From: Alteribacter keqinensis
GTDB lineage: Bacteria > Bacillota > Bacilli > Bacillales > Salisediminibacteriaceae
Direction of reading: 5' to 3'
DNA: 64,000 nucleotides
NCBI RefSeq assembly: GCF_003710255.1
Contig: NZ_RHIB01000002.1
Span: 124,001 to 188,000 of the forward strand
The notes below the pieces were generated by a model, which did no database searches, had not been told where the DNA came from, and was given only the letters and a program-made list of their open reading frames with translations. Shown here piece after piece: positions 23,149 to 32,924 of the stretch (the stretch's first letter is position 1; each line of letters opens with the position of its first letter). A program made the position numbers and the translations under genes.

Positions 23149-23780
23149 TACTTTCCCCCCTCTACCTGGTCGGCAAAATTACGAAGCATCGCTATTCCTA
23201 CGGTACTGCTTTTTTCCGGGTGAAACTGTGTTCCCCACACATTGTCACGGGCTACCACAGCCGGAATCCGTTCATAGTAGTCCGCATAGGCAACGAGGTT
23301 GTCCGGGTCTGCCACATGAACAGCGTAGGAATGAACAAAATAGACATGCCCTTTAGGCACACCTGCGGTGACAGGGTGATCAGCTTTCGCATAATGAAGC
23401 TCATTCCACCCCATATGCGGCACTTTGTACCGCTCCCCTGTTGCTGACATGCCAGTAAGCTTCTCGACACGGCCAGGCAAAAGACCAAGTCCATTTGTCG
23501 AGCCGTTTTCTTCGCTTTTATCAAAAAGCAGCTGCATGCCAAGACAGATGCCCAACAGAGGCTTTCCTGACACTGCCCAGTCTTGGATAAACAAGATGAG
23601 ACCGGCGTTTTCAAGTTCAGTTATACCGTCCCGAAACGAGCCTACACCGGGTAAAAGAAGGCCGTCTGCTTTTGAAAGTTCAGCTTCGTCTCCTGAAATA
23701 AAGTACGGATAGTCAAGGCGCTCAAGTGCTTTTGAAACACTGTGAAGATTCCCCATTCCGTAGTCGATAATGCCAATCAT
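23148..23780 (-). CDS. hisH: Imidazole glycerol phosphate synthase glutaminase subunit
   Basis: A 210-residue class I glutamine amidotransferase. The nucleophile elbow is [12 protein letters not shown] (Cys at about 79), and the His/Glu pair is in [11 protein letters not shown]. The N-terminus is [21 protein letters not shown]. It forms a dimer with HisF to deliver ammonia. It overlaps hisB and hisA by one base. Confidence 0.97.
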   Translation of the reverse strand: MIGIIDYGMGNLHSVSKALERLDYPYFISGDEAELSKADGLLLPGVGSFRDGITELENAGLILFIQDWAVSGKPLLGICLGMQLLFDKSEENGSTNGLGLLPGRVEKLTGMSATGERYKVPHMGWNELHYAKADHPVTAGVPKGHVYFVHSYAVHVADPDNLVAYADYYERIPAVVARDNVWGTQFHPEKSSTVGIAMLRNFADQVEGGK

Positions 23781-24382
23781 TATAAACGTCCTTTCGTTGA
23801 CGGAACCCCTTTAACACGGGGATCGATCTGGGTTGCCTCGTCCAGTGCGCGGCCGAGGGCTTTAAAGACCGCTTCAATAATATGATGGGTATTTTCCCCG
23901 TACGGTACGTTCACATGGAGGTTCATCTGCGCTTCAAGAGCGAGCTTCCATAAAAATTCATGAACAAGCTCTGTATCAAACGTGCCCACCTTCTCACTCG
24001 GCAGATTCACTCTGTACTCAAGATGCGGGCGGTTACTCAGATCCACTGTCACCTGGGCAAGAGCTTCGTCCATCGGTACGAAGGCGTTTCCGTAGCGGCG
24101 GATCCCTTTTTTATCTCCGAGGGCCTCCTTCAGTGCTTCACCAAGAACAATCCCGATATCTTCAGTGGTGTGGTGATCGTCAATTTCTGTGTCCCCGTCA
24201 GCCTGAATGTTCAAGTCAAACAGTCCGTGACGGGTAAAAAGATCGAGCATATGTGTTAAAAACGGGACGCCTGTTTCAAGGGATGACTGGCCTTCACCGT
24301 CGATGTTTAAGGAAAGATTAATCTTCGTTTCATTAGTGTTGCGCTTTTTTGTAGCGAACCGGTTACTCGTTTTCGTTGTCAT
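23780..24382 (-). CDS. hisB: Imidazoleglycerol-phosphate dehydratase
   Basis: A 200-residue monofunctional IGPD that removes water from imidazole glycerol phosphate. Mn2+-binding histidine clusters are [11 protein letters not shown] and [34 protein letters not shown] and [10 protein letters not shown] are also present. The histidinol-phosphatase half found in enterobacteria is absent. ATG 24382 follows GGAGGAGAAAGAAC, inside the end of hisD (20-nt overlap). The longer frame to 24526 reads hisD sequence out of frame. Confidence 0.95.
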   Translation of the reverse strand: MTTKTSNRFATKKRNTNETKINLSLNIDGEGQSSLETGVPFLTHMLDLFTRHGLFDLNIQADGDTEIDDHHTTEDIGIVLGEALKEALGDKKGIRRYGNAFVPMDEALAQVTVDLSNRPHLEYRVNLPSEKVGTFDTELVHEFLWKLALEAQMNLHVNVPYGENTHHIIEAVFKALGRALDEATQIDPRVKGVPSTKGRL

Positions 24383-25655
24383 GTTCTTTCTCCTCCAAAC
24401 GTTTTTCGACGGCGCGGGCGTGGGCTTCGAGTCCCTCGAGTCTGGCAAATGCCGCAATTTTCGCCCCGTGGCGCTGTGCCGAGGTTTTACTGTAGAACAA
24501 AATGCTGGATTTTTTTGTAAAGTCATCTACATTCAACGGACTGGAAAAGCGGGCAGTGCCGTTTGTAGGTAAAACGTGGTTGGGCCCGGCGAAATAATCA
24601 CCCACAGGCTCCGAACTGTTTTCCCCAACGAAGATGGCTCCGGCGTGCCGGATCGCCCCCAGGAGTTCAAAGGGGGATTCGGTCTGCACTTCGAGGTGCT
24701 CCGGTGCCAGTTCGTTTACGGCATCGAGGGCTTCGTTCATGTCCCGGGTCACGTAGATGGCGCCGTAATCACGGATGGATGCTTCGGCGATGTCTTTTTT
24801 GGGCAGGGTTTCAAGCTGCTCGTACACTTCTTTGGCCACCTGTTCGGCCAGCGTAAGATCCGGTGTGACAAGAACGGCGGATGCCATCGGGTCGTGCTCG
24901 GCCTGGGATAGCATATCCGCTGCGATGTAGTCAGGGCGGGCGGTACTGTCGGCAAGAACGACGATTTCACTAGGGCCCGCGAACATGTCGATGTCGACTG
25001 TGCCATAGACGAGCTGCTTTGCAAGAGCCACATAGATGTTGCCGGGACCGACGATTTTATCTACGGGAGCGATCGTTTCCGTTCCGTATGCAAGAGCGGC
25101 TACTGCCTGGGCTCCGCCGACTTTGTAGATTTCCTTAACGCCCAGCTCACAGGCGGTAACGAGGACAACGTCGTTTAAGGTTCCGTCGGCCTGTGGCGGG
25201 GAAACCATGACGATTCGTTCAACGCCTGCGACCTGTGCAGGAAGTACGTTCATCAGAATTGTTGACGGGTAAGAGGCCCGGCCCCCCGGCACGTAGACGC
25301 CTACTGCGTCGAGGGGGGTGATTTTCTGGCCAAGAATTGTACCGTCTTCTTCCGTCGTCATCCATGATTGTCGTTGCTGACGTCCGTGAAAGCGGGTAAT
25401 GTTCTCTTTTGCTTCACGAAGGATAGCGAGTGTTTCATCATCCACGTTTTTGTAGGCGGCGTCCATTTCGCTCTGGCTTACTTTAAGGGTATCGAGTCTG
25501 GCACCGTCGAATTGCTCGGTGAGTTCGGCGAGGGCTGTATCTTTCTCACGTCTAACGCGGCTGATTATTCCTTCCACCGCTTTTCGCTGTTCGCTTGTTC
25601 CCTGGTCGACGGTCCGTTTGATACTCACGTCTTTGGAGTATTCGGTGATGTTCAC
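24363..25655 (-). CDS. hisD: Histidinol dehydrogenase
   Basis: A 430-residue zinc enzyme that oxidises histidinol twice with NAD+ to give histidine. Signature regions are [80 protein letters not shown] and [27 protein letters not shown] carries a zinc ligand. It overlaps hisG by four bases and hisB by about 20. Confidence 0.97.
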   Translation of the reverse strand: MNITEYSKDVSIKRTVDQGTSEQRKAVEGIISRVRREKDTALAELTEQFDGARLDTLKVSQSEMDAAYKNVDDETLAILREAKENITRFHGRQQRQSWMTTEEDGTILGQKITPLDAVGVYVPGGRASYPSTILMNVLPAQVAGVERIVMVSPPQADGTLNDVVLVTACELGVKEIYKVGGAQAVAALAYGTETIAPVDKIVGPGNIYVALAKQLVYGTVDIDMFAGPSEIVVLADSTARPDYIAADMLSQAEHDPMASAVLVTPDLTLAEQVAKEVYEQLETLPKKDIAEASIRDYGAIYVTRDMNEALDAVNELAPEHLEVQTESPFELLGAIRHAGAIFVGENSSEPVGDYFAGPNHVLPTNGTARFSSPLNVDDFTKKSSILFYSKTSAQRHGAKIAAFARLEGLEAHARAVEKRLEEKEHDNENE

Positions 25656-26326
25656 TGGCCGCTCCCTCCTTCAACGACACGGGCGAGACGTTCGATCATG
25701 TCATCGATCTGGCCGGCTTTCATCCGGTAGCTTACAGGGTTGACGATAAAGCGTGACGTGATCGGCATCATCGTTTCCGTTTCCACGAGGCCGTTTTCTT
25801 TCAATGTGCGGCCGGTGGAGACGATGTCAACGATCCGGTCGGCAAGACCTACGAGAGGAGCAAGCTCAATCGAGCCGTTCAGCTTGATGATTTCCACCTG
25901 TTCCCCCTGCTCGCGGAAGTATCCGGCAGCGAGTTTCGGATATTTTGTTGCGATTTTAGGTGCAATGTCCGCCTTTGAATCGTAGCTTGGGAGAGCGGCG
26001 ACAGCCATATAACAGGCGCTGATCTTCAGGTCGAGTACTTCGTATACGTCACGCTTTTCTTCGATCATGACGTCCTTTCCGGCTACTCCCACATCAGCTA
26101 CGCCGTGTTCCACGTAGGTGGGCACGTCCATCGGTTTGGATAAAATAAAGCGCATGTTGGCTTTCGGTACGTCAAGAATGAGTTTCCGGGAATCATCAAA
26201 TTCCGGCGGCAGGTCGTATCCCGCCTGTCTCAGAAGAGAGACCGCTTCTTCAAAGATGCGTCCTTTTGGCATGGCAACTGTGAGGAGGTCGTTCTTGGTT
26301 TGAGTTTGATTATTCGTTTCTGTCAA
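25652..26326 (-). CDS. hisG: ATP phosphoribosyltransferase, short form
   Basis: First committed enzyme of histidine synthesis. The 224-residue protein lacks the C-terminal ACT-like regulatory domain of long HisG; the short form needs HisZ, which is encoded just upstream. Motifs: [67 protein letters not shown] with the PRPP loop. TTG 26326 with GGAGGTG 6 nt upstream is preferred over GTG 26335, which lies inside that ribosome site. It overlaps hisZ by 17 nt. Confidence 0.93.
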   Translation of the reverse strand: MTETNNQTQTKNDLLTVAMPKGRIFEEAVSLLRQAGYDLPPEFDDSRKLILDVPKANMRFILSKPMDVPTYVEHGVADVGVAGKDVMIEEKRDVYEVLDLKISACYMAVAALPSYDSKADIAPKIATKYPKLAAGYFREQGEQVEIIKLNGSIELAPLVGLADRIVDIVSTGRTLKENGLVETETMMPITSRFIVNPVSYRMKAGQIDDMIERLARVVEGGSGQ

Positions 26327-27515
26327 CGCCGCCACCTCCGTTTGTTCCGTTTTTTCCGATTAAATAATGCACATCGTCAAATTGCTTCGAGTAGGCGTCG
26401 AGGTCCCGGATGCCCATAACATCCTGCATCACCACAGACTGGCCTTCGTTTCTTAAAGTATCGGCGGTCTTCATCGCTTCTTTCCGCCGTTCGTTTGAGT
26501 AGATGATGGCGTTGCTGATGGTCACGTCTTCTTTTGATTTTCCGAGGGCTTCGGTCAAAAGGTCGAGCCGGACTGCAAAGCCTGTAGCCGCTTCGGGCCG
26601 GTGAAATTTAGAAAGAAGCTCGTCATAGCGGCCTCCGCCTCCGAGTGGGAAGCCAAGCTCATCGCTGTAGGCTTCAAACACCATGCCCGTGTAGTAGCTC
26701 ATGTGCATCACCAGGTTCAGGTCAATGATGACTGAATCTTCAAGATCGTACGCTTTAAGAACGTCCACAAGCTTGTAAAGGTCAGCAAGGGATTTTCGCC
26801 CTTCTTCTGTTTCAATCAGGGCTTCTGCTTCATTTAAAATGCCGAACCCGCCTCTCAGGCTGAGAAGGCTGTGGAGTCTTCTCCGGTCAATGGACGAGAG
26901 CGGCAGCTGATCGACATCTCTTTTAAAGCCGACGTAATTTTTTTCATAGAGGTAGCGGCGGAACGTGCCTGCCCGCTCCTCGTTTCCGAGGATTTCAGTG
27001 AGTAGCGTATTGACGAACCCGATGTGGCCGATAGCTACTTTAAAGTTTGAGAGGCCGGCTTTTTTAAGAGCGGCGATCATAAGGGCAATTACTTCTCCAT
27101 CGGCGCTGGCGGTCGGGTCTCCGATAAGCTCCACGCCTACCTGTTCAAATTCAGCCGGTTTGCCCCCTTCACGCTGCTGGGCACGGAATACACTGGCGTC
27201 GTATGTAAGACGGGCCGGGCGCTCTGTTCCTTTCAGGGTCGATGCGGCAATCCGGGCAATCGGTGCCGTCATGTCCGGCCGGAGAACTAGGGTGTTTCCC
27301 TGCTGATCAAGGAGTTTAAACAGCTGTGTATCGGAAGTGGCTGAGGCTGTTCCGATCGTATCGTAAAATTCAAGAGTCGGTGTTTCAATGGGCGCGTAAC
27401 CCCATTTGGCTACTTCTGTGGCGATGGTGCTTCTCACCTGCTGCTTCAATGAATAGAGTTCAGGCAGCGTGTCTCTCATGCCCACCGGCTTTTCAAACAT
27501 AAATGGTTTCGTCAT
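26310..27515 (-). CDS. hisZ: ATP phosphoribosyltransferase regulatory subunit HisZ
   Basis: A 401-residue catalytically inactive paralogue of histidyl-tRNA synthetase. Class II motif 1 is [16 protein letters not shown], motif 2 [15 protein letters not shown] and motif 3-like region [30 protein letters not shown]. HisZ completes short HisG and conveys histidine feedback. It is the first gene of hisZ-G-D-B-H-A-F-IE; hisC and the phosphatase gene are not in this operon. Confidence 0.95.
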   Translation of the reverse strand: MTKPFMFEKPVGMRDTLPELYSLKQQVRSTIATEVAKWGYAPIETPTLEFYDTIGTASATSDTQLFKLLDQQGNTLVLRPDMTAPIARIAASTLKGTERPARLTYDASVFRAQQREGGKPAEFEQVGVELIGDPTASADGEVIALMIAALKKAGLSNFKVAIGHIGFVNTLLTEILGNEERAGTFRRYLYEKNYVGFKRDVDQLPLSSIDRRRLHSLLSLRGGFGILNEAEALIETEEGRKSLADLYKLVDVLKAYDLEDSVIIDLNLVMHMSYYTGMVFEAYSDELGFPLGGGGRYDELLSKFHRPEAATGFAVRLDLLTEALGKSKEDVTISNAIIYSNERRKEAMKTADTLRNEGQSVVMQDVMGIRDLDAYSKQFDDVHYLIGKNGTNGGGGVDRNE

Positions 27516-27535
27516 CTCACGTCACACCTTTATCA

Positions 27536-27605
27536 AAATTGTGCGGGGTCTGTCCCCGGAACGTTTCTGCTGTAAATTGTGCGGGGTCTGTCCCCGAAAC
27601 ATTTC
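27536..27605. repeat. Two tandem short palindromic repeats, loci 3 and 4
   Basis: ATTGTGCGGGGTCTGTCCCC occurs twice (27538 and 27576), 38 bp apart, in the same direction, between the his promoter and hisZ. Each is followed by G(G/A)AAC. In the his leader they would form two hairpins 20-60 nt before hisZ. Confidence 0.8.
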
Positions 27606-28043
27606 AAAAAAAGAAGGGTTTTTGGCTGCGCGTGTCGTACGGGCGATTTTTCCGGCACAGCTTAAGATGGTTTCGTTTTTTTACTTTAGTTCGCTAATGT
27701 GATGTCGTAATAAAGTTATACGTAGTAGTCTACAAGGCTTTTCAGATAGCGTCAACCGATTTGGCTCGATTTTCTTACTATTCTGTCGTTCGTATGTTCA
27801 GTCATCAGGTGAAAGCGAGGCATGCTCACTCTTTCACCACTATACCCCTTCGCCTTTAATGAGCCATTTCCCTATTAACAGACATAATAAGAGCAGAATT
27901 GCATTCCAGGAGCCTAGCCTGTATTCCGGTTACGGTAATCACCTCTATCTTTTCCTTAAAGACAGGTTTCATCACAGTTACGGTTACGGATCGGAGAAGA
28001 TTTTAAGAGAGAGTGCGCCAGGTTGCTTTGTCAATAGAAAAGC
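27606..28043. other. His operon upstream region
   Basis: There is no supported gene. A sigma-A-like promoter on the minus strand has TTGACG (27750-27755) and TAGACT (27727-27732) with a 17-nt spacer. A 38-codon minus-strand ATG frame near 27972 has no ribosome site and only one His codon, so it is not a his leader peptide. No T-box antiterminator motif was seen. Confidence 0.45.
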
Positions 28044-28078
28044 AAAAAAGTTCAGGGGACAGACCCCTGAACTTTTTT
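28044..28078 (-). terminator. yvoF terminator built from a short palindromic repeat
   Basis: AAAAAAGTTCAGGGG-TCTG-TCCCCTGAACTTTTTT is almost perfectly symmetric and starts at the yvoF stop codon. Its A/T flanks make it a bidirectional intrinsic terminator; the centre is the dispersed family motif. Confidence 0.85.
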
Positions 28079-28568
28079 AGATATCTTCTTTTGTTCTGAT
28101 GATTTGCATCGGATTGCCGCCGACAAAGGCGCCTGGCGGGACATCTTTGTGGACGAGAGTGGCGGCTCCGACGATGGCTCCGTCCCCAATCGTCACTCCG
28201 GGAAGAATCGTGGAATTGGCGCCGATAAGGACGTTGTCCCCGATGATCACCTCTCCGAGCCGGTATTCTTTGATGAGGTATTCGTGAGCAAGAATCGTGG
28301 TGTTGTAGCCGATAACGCTGTTTCTGCCGATTTTGATTTTTTCAGGAAACATCACATCGAGCATTACCATGAGAGCGACACTCGTTTCTTTTCCTACGTC
28401 CATTCTGAGAAACGTCCGGTAAAGCCAGTTTTTCATACCGAGAAACGGTGTATACCGTGCCATTTGAATAACGATGAAGTTTTTCACTACTTTAAGAAAA
28501 GGAACGGTTTTATATACGTGCCATAATGAATTTGCTGTTTTTACTGGATAACTTGTCGTTTTTCTCAT
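28077..28568 (-). CDS. yvoF: Acyltransferase with left-handed beta-helix (YvoF-like)
   Basis: A 163-residue hexapeptide-repeat transferase of the maltose/galactoside O-acetyltransferase type. Isoleucine-patch repeats run from about residue 70 to 150 (IGRNSVIGYNTTIL, VIIGDNVLIGANSTILPGVTIGDGAIVGAATLVHKDVPPGAFVGGNP), with a catalytic-type His in LAHEY. The acceptor is unknown. The same gene follows ppaX in B. subtilis. ATG has GAGGAG upstream. Confidence 0.9.
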   Translation of the reverse strand: MRKTTSYPVKTANSLWHVYKTVPFLKVVKNFIVIQMARYTPFLGMKNWLYRTFLRMDVGKETSVALMVMLDVMFPEKIKIGRNSVIGYNTTILAHEYLIKEYRLGEVIIGDNVLIGANSTILPGVTIGDGAIVGAATLVHKDVPPGAFVGGNPMQIIRTKEDI

Positions 28569-28643
28569 CGGTCCCGCTCCTCATCAATGATTGAAATGAC
28601 CGGCAGAGAAACTGCCTGCCCTTTTCCACCGGAAAGTGATTGA

Positions 28644-29318
28644 TTACTGTTTACTGGTGCTGACGCCTAAAACATCAAGGAGGTCTGTCATGGAATCGAG
28701 CATTACATCGGGCTCGAATGTTTCCAGATACTCACGGCCTTTTACAGACCATGCCACACCTGCAGTTTTCGTTCCGGTGTTTTTACCGCCGAGAATATCG
28801 TGCTGGCTGTCGCCGATCATAATCGCCTGCTCCGGCCGGCTGCCTAACTGCTCGAGTGCTTTTTCCAACGGCTCAGGATGAGGCTTGTAGTTTTCCACAT
28901 GATCAAGAGCAATAATCACGTCAAAAAAGCGGTCCAGTCCCATGAGTTTCATGCCTTTGATGGCCGTGTCACTCCGTTTCGTCGTAACGATGGCCAGCTT
29001 ATACCCTTGTTTGTGAAGGGCTTCAACCGTTTCCAGCACACCTTCATATTCCGTAACGAGGTCATCGTGCTTTTCATGATTGAACGTTCTATACGTGTGC
29101 GTCATTTCGGCAACACGCTCAGGGTCGAGGTTTTCAAACGTCTCAGAGAGAGGCGGTCCGATAAAGTGGATCACGTCTTTCTCCTCGTACTCACCCGGGT
29201 AATACGTTTCCATCGTGTGCATAAAAGAAGAAACGATCAGATCGATTGTATTAATGAGCGTACCGTCAAGATCAAATAAAACTGTATCGACATGTTCCAT
29301 CGTGTTGTATTTCGTCAT
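28644..29318 (-). CDS. ppaX: Pyrophosphatase PpaX (HAD family)
   Basis: A 224-residue HAD phosphatase. Motif I is DLDGTL at residues 16-21, motif II has VTTKRSDTA, and the C-terminal Asp motif is MIGDSQHDILGGKNTG. In B. subtilis PpaX hydrolyses the pyrophosphate released when HprK dephosphorylates HPr-Ser-P, which explains its linkage with hprK, lgt and yvoD. A start seven codons into the frame is also possible, but ATG 29318 has AAGGAAG upstream. Confidence 0.93.
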   Translation of the reverse strand: MTKYNTMEHVDTVLFDLDGTLINTIDLIVSSFMHTMETYYPGEYEEKDVIHFIGPPLSETFENLDPERVAEMTHTYRTFNHEKHDDLVTEYEGVLETVEALHKQGYKLAIVTTKRSDTAIKGMKLMGLDRFFDVIIALDHVENYKPHPEPLEKALEQLGSRPEQAIMIGDSQHDILGGKNTGTKTAGVAWSVKGREYLETFEPDVMLDSMTDLLDVLGVSTSKQ

Positions 29319-29343
29319 CGGTCAGACTTCCTTTCGAAATTGG

Positions 29344-29402
29344 AAATTGTGCGGGGACAGACCCCCGACAAAAAGTTCGGGGGTCTGTCCCCGGAACTTT
29401 TT
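29344..29402. repeat. Inverted pair of short palindromic repeats, locus 6
   Basis: AAATTGTGCGGGGACAGACCCCC and AGTTCGGGGGTCTGTCCCCGG face each other between yvoD and ppaX with a 6-8 nt gap, followed by AACTTTTT. Transcripts from the minus strand would form two alternative hairpins. Confidence 0.8.
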
Positions 29403-29419
29403 AAATTTTTTCTTGTGTG

Positions 29420-30376
29420 CTACGAGATATTCTTTTCGTACTGGTGTGCGTCTGCTTCTTTCTTTTCAATGCGGTTCCAGATGAAGGCGACTGCAATGGT
29501 CAGAAGTACAGCCGTCACGAGCCTGATCAGAAGCAGAGGCCAGAGCGGAATGCCGAGTGGCGCGAAGATCAGGGTGTCTTCAATGACCGCGTGACAGGCC
29601 ACAAGGAAGATAAACACCAGATAGAGATCCTTCTTTCGCACACCATCTTCTTTTACGGCCTGAATCATCACACCGGCGCCGTAGGCAAGGCCAAAGACGA
29701 GCCCGGCTGCCAGCGTGGTGGATGTGTTTTCCCGTATGCCCAGTACCTTCGTAAATGGAGACATCCATTTAGAGAACACGTCGAGCCACTTTAAATCTTT
29801 CATAATCTGAATAAAGACCATAATCGGGATCACAATCGCTGCAAGCTGCACGATTCCGAAGAACGCACTTTCCATGCCCTGCATCAAAATCGCTCCCCAG
29901 CCTGTGAGCTCTTCCTGGGATGGCCCTGCCACAAACCCGTAGCGCGCTGTTTCCTGTCCCCCCTGCCAGGTGAGATGAATTACCCACGCCGCTGCAAGAG
30001 CGAGACCGATCCGAACGACAAGAACAACCCAGATCTTTAAGCCTACCTTTTTTGCTACAGCCGACTCTACAAACAGGTTGTGGGAAAAAGACAGCATCAC
30101 TGCCAGAATAAACACTTCTTTTACGGTCAGGTCCATCGTGAGAATTGCCCCGATGGCCGCATATAAATTCAGCACATTACCCAGTACAAGGGGAATCGCT
30201 GCTTCACCTGAAAGTCCGATCGCCCCCATAAGAGGGGAAAGCAGCCTTACAAGCCAGTCCATGACCGGCGTGTGACTCAGGATCGTCACGATCAGTGTTA
30301 TAGGAAATATGATTTTTCCGAGCGTCCATGTGGTGGACAGCCCTACTTTTAATCCATTTTTTAATGTTGTAAGCAT
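29420..30376 (-). CDS. yvoD: Nucleoside-recognition-domain membrane protein (YvoD-like)
   Basis: A 318-residue polytopic protein with about eight hydrophobic stretches. It carries the Gate/nucleoside-recognition signature in each half (LSGEAAIPLVLGNVLNLYAAIGAI and ENTSTTLAAGLVFGLAYGAGVMIQAV). The N-terminal amphipathic segment TLKNGLKVGLSTTWTLGKIIFP precedes it. Related proteins include SpmA and transporter gates. Transport substrate is unknown. The position between lgt and ppaX is conserved in Bacillus. Confidence 0.88.
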   Translation of the reverse strand: MLTTLKNGLKVGLSTTWTLGKIIFPITLIVTILSHTPVMDWLVRLLSPLMGAIGLSGEAAIPLVLGNVLNLYAAIGAILTMDLTVKEVFILAVMLSFSHNLFVESAVAKKVGLKIWVVLVVRIGLALAAAWVIHLTWQGGQETARYGFVAGPSQEELTGWGAILMQGMESAFFGIVQLAAIVIPIMVFIQIMKDLKWLDVFSKWMSPFTKVLGIRENTSTTLAAGLVFGLAYGAGVMIQAVKEDGVRKKDLYLVFIFLVACHAVIEDTLIFAPLGIPLWPLLLIRLVTAVLLTIAVAFIWNRIEKKEADAHQYEKNIS

Positions 30377-30487
30377 AGGACTCCCCCTCGGATGCGCTTG
30401 TTAAAACGTCAAGTTTTGCCTCATATTACATTATCACAATCTCTATCGTTCATAAAGAAAGGTCACTGCTCTTCCCAAACAAAAAGA

Positions 30488-30625
30488 GGCCACTGAAAAA
30501 GTACAAAACAACTTTTTCAATGCCTTTTATTTAAGTTGCAATGGCTTCATTCGGTTGCGCGCCTGTTACGCTCATTGCTTAGAAGCCACTGGAAAAAGGT
30601 GAAGGCCGACCTTTTTCAGTGCCTT
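30488..30625. repeat. Structured intergenic repeat, class A, copy 2 (inverted)
   Basis: Read on the minus strand: GGCACTGAAAAAGGT hairpin, then TAAGCAATGAGCGTAAC, GGCGCGCAACCG and GAAGCCATTGC, then GGCATTGAAAAAGTT / ACTTTTTCAGTGGCC. It matches 2541-2722 in every conserved block, but the inner arm (about 45 nt) of copy 1 is missing, so that arm is a module gained or lost as a unit. Confidence 0.8.
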
Positions 30626-30628
30626 CTT

Positions 30629-30662
30629 CAAAAATGCCGGGAGTCTTTTCTTCTCCCGGCAC
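30629..30662 (-). terminator. lgt terminator
   Basis: TGCCGGGAGAAGAAAAGACTCCCGGCA on the minus strand followed by TTTTTGAAG. It sits 7 nt after the lgt stop. Confidence 0.9.
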
Positions 30663-30668
30663 CTCACT

Positions 30669-31562
30669 TTATTTTCGTTTCTTTTTCTTATTTTTCCCCT
30701 GCTGGGGGGAGCTGCCTGTTTTTTTGCCCGAACCGGTTTTAGATGCCTCGTCGTTATCCAGGTAGCGCTTGTCTGCGACTCCTGTCTGGCGGCGATAGAC
30801 GATCAGTGCAACAGCACCCACAACCAGGACGATGGAAATGACCTGAGCTGTTCTCAGGAGGTCAAAGATCATCAGGCTGTCGGTCCGCAGGCCTTCAATA
30901 AAGAAGCGTCCGACCGAGTACCAGATGACGTAGGTGAGGAACAGTTCGCCCCGGCGCATATTGACACGGCGCAGATAGAGAAGGAGGGCCACACCGGCCA
31001 GACTCCACAGAGATTCATATAAAAATGTCGGATGGTAGTAGGTTCCGTTGATGTACATGCCGTTAATGATAAATTCCGGGATCATCAGGCTCTCAAGAAA
31101 CTGGCGGGACACTTCCCCGCCGTGGGCTTCCTGGTTCACAAAGTTACCCCAGCGGCCGATTGCCTGACCGAGAAGAATACTCGGTGCTGTAATATCAGCA
31201 ATCTTCCAGAAGGATACGCCCCGTTTTTTCGCAAAAATAACGGCCGTCACAACAGCCCCGATCAGACCGCCGTGGATCGCGAGGCCACCTTCCCAGATCG
31301 CAATAATCTGACCTGGATTTTGAGAGTAATAGTCCCATCTGAAAATCACATAATAAAGACGCGCACTCAAAATGGCAATAGGTATAGCAAATAAAAGCAA
31401 ATCAGCAATCAGGTCTTTGGGAAGACCTCGTTTCTTTCCTTCAGCGTTAGCTAGTAAGTACCCCAGGAAAGCCCCGAAAGCAATGATCAGGCCGTACCAG
31501 GCTACCGTAATCGGCCCGAGTTCAAAAGCAACGGGGTTCAAGGGTTGTGCGGTTCCTAACAT
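30669..31562 (-). CDS. lgt: Prolipoprotein diacylglyceryl transferase
   Basis: A 297-residue membrane enzyme that moves diacylglycerol from phosphatidylglycerol onto the lipobox cysteine of prelipoproteins. It has seven hydrophobic segments, with the signature [15 protein letters not shown] near residue 140 and [11 protein letters not shown] near 92. The C-terminus is an unusually long basic tail ([11 protein letters not shown] ... KNKKKKRK). It lies downstream of hprK as in other Bacilli, with an 85-nt gap. Confidence 0.96.
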   Translation of the reverse strand: MLGTAQPLNPVAFELGPITVAWYGLIIAFGAFLGYLLANAEGKKRGLPKDLIADLLLFAIPIAILSARLYYVIFRWDYYSQNPGQIIAIWEGGLAIHGGLIGAVVTAVIFAKKRGVSFWKIADITAPSILLGQAIGRWGNFVNQEAHGGEVSRQFLESLMIPEFIINGMYINGTYYHPTFLYESLWSLAGVALLLYLRRVNMRRGELFLTYVIWYSVGRFFIEGLRTDSLMIFDLLRTAQVISIVLVVGAVALIVYRRQTGVADKRYLDNDEASKTGSGKKTGSSPQQGKNKKKKRK

Positions 31563-31584
31563 CGTTTCACCTCATTATTACGTT

Positions 31585-31635
31585 CTGCCGCAGAAGCTCA
31601 CAGGATCCCATGTGAGCACAAAGAGCATGCGGCAG
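31585..31635 (-). promoter_or_regulatory. Two-tier hairpin between hprK and lgt
   Basis: Outer stem CTGCCGCA / TGCGGCAG encloses an inner stem GCTCACA / TGTGAGC with loop GGATCCCA. There is no T-tract after it, so it is not a terminator. It could stabilise the upstream mRNA, mark a processing site or be another repeat. Only the base pairing is seen. Confidence 0.55.
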
Positions 31636-31647
31636 CCCGTTCATCTT

Positions 31648-32586
31648 TTAATAATCTTCTTTATCCCCGTCTTCAATGACATCGTTCAAACGTTCCGTAA
31701 ATTGCTGGGCTGCGTTGATTCCCATACGCTTCAGCCTGAAATTCATAGCAGCTACTTCGATAATAACGGCAAGGTTACGGCCTGGACGCACCGGGATCGT
31801 AAGCTTCGGGACAGCTGTTTCAAAAATTGTCATCGTATCTTCATCAAGCCCGAGACGGTCGTACTGCTTTTTCTGGTCCCAAAGCTCAAGGTGGATCACC
31901 ATGCCGATCCGCTTATAGTTTCTGACAGCTCCGGCACCAAAGAGAGTCATGACGTTGATGATCCCAAGACCTCTGATTTCAAGTAGGTGCTTAATGAGAT
32001 CCGGCGCAGACCCTACAAGAACACCGTCGTGCTCCTGCTTGATTTCCACGCTGTCGTCCGCCACAAGACGGTGTCCCCGGCGGACAAGATCAAGCGCTGT
32101 TTCACTTTTACCAACGCCCGATGAGCCTGTGATCATAACGCCGATACCGTAAATGTCAATCAAAACCCCGTGAATCGCTGTCATCGGAGCCAGCTCGGTT
32201 TCAAGATAGTTGGTGAGCTGTGAACTGAGACGTGTGGTCGTCATTTTGGAAACGAGTACCGGCACCCCGACTTTATTCGCAGCTTCGATCAGTTCCGGCG
32301 GCGCCTCATTGTCTCTTGATAATATAATGCCTGGTGTGTCATATGTAGACAGACGGTCCATCCGGTCCTGTTTTTCTTCATCCGTCAGCTGGCTGAAAAA
32401 CGTCAGCTCTGTTTTTCCGAGGAGCTGAATACGCTTTGCAGGATAATAAGTAAAATATCCGGCCATCTCCATCCCAGGTCTTGAAATATCCGGTGTTGTG
32501 ATCGGGCGGAACACAACATCCCCTTCTCCATTTACCAGTTCCAGATCAAATTCTTCAATTAATTCTTTCGCTGTTACTTTTGCCAT
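31648..32586 (-). CDS. hprK: HPr kinase/phosphorylase
   Basis: Phosphorylates Ser46 of HPr and Crh when glycolytic intermediates are high, and removes the phosphate with Pi, producing PPi for PpaX. The 312 residues have the P-loop GSSGVGKS at 154-161, the family signature [16 protein letters not shown] (about 200-215) and the catalytic His in [16 protein letters not shown] 32586 has TAGGAGG upstream. Its target crh and partner ppaX are both in this window. Confidence 0.97.
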   Translation of the reverse strand: MAKVTAKELIEEFDLELVNGEGDVVFRPITTPDISRPGMEMAGYFTYYPAKRIQLLGKTELTFFSQLTDEEKQDRMDRLSTYDTPGIILSRDNEAPPELIEAANKVGVPVLVSKMTTTRLSSQLTNYLETELAPMTAIHGVLIDIYGIGVMITGSSGVGKSETALDLVRRGHRLVADDSVEIKQEHDGVLVGSAPDLIKHLLEIRGLGIINVMTLFGAGAVRNYKRIGMVIHLELWDQKKQYDRLGLDEDTMTIFETAVPKLTIPVRPGRNLAVIIEVAAMNFRLKRMGINAAQQFTERLNDVIEDGDKEDY

Positions 32587-32737
32587 CAATATACCTCCTA
32601 CAGCCATTCCTGTATGTCCTTAGTTTATACAAAACACTGCCAAATCACATGCAGTATGCTTTCGTTTCTGAACCTCCTCATTTTATCACAACTCCCGTAC
32701 AAGCAGAAACAAACCTCACATGTCAACAGCAACACCC

Positions 32738-32768
32738 CAAAGTTCGGGGGTCTGTCCCCGTACAATTT
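32738..32768. repeat. Short palindromic repeat, locus 7
   Basis: AAAGTTCGGGGGTCTGTCCCCGTACAATTTG upstream of hprK. One arm is AAGTTCG and the other TACAATT, the mixed-arm type. The remainder of the 32587-32924 gap shows no gene. Confidence 0.8.
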
Positions 32769-32868
32769 GTCGCCAAAATGGCTACCGGATAAGATAATTG
32801 TATAATTCCGGCATTTCAGCAGTGCCCTCTGTTCGAAGCGCACCCTCCCTTTTTCCTGAACACACAAA

Positions 32869-32910
32869 AAAGCCGCTGCCGGGGCGCTTCTCTCCCTGAC
32901 AGACAGCTTT
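32869..32910 (-). terminator. Probable yvlD terminator
   Basis: AGCTGTCTGTCAGGG on the minus strand pairs imperfectly with CCCCGGCAGCGGCT and is followed by TTTTTTG. It lies 15 nt after the yvlD stop. Confidence 0.55.
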
Positions 32911-32924
32911 TGTTATGTGCTGCA

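Noticed and set aside
27856-27972. Possible his leader peptide of 38 residues
   Set aside because: It contains a single His codon, has no ribosome site, and no attenuator follows.
27536-29402. Repeats considered as a CRISPR array
   Set aside because: Spacing is irregular, units are palindromic and scattered over 45 kb, and no cas genes are present.
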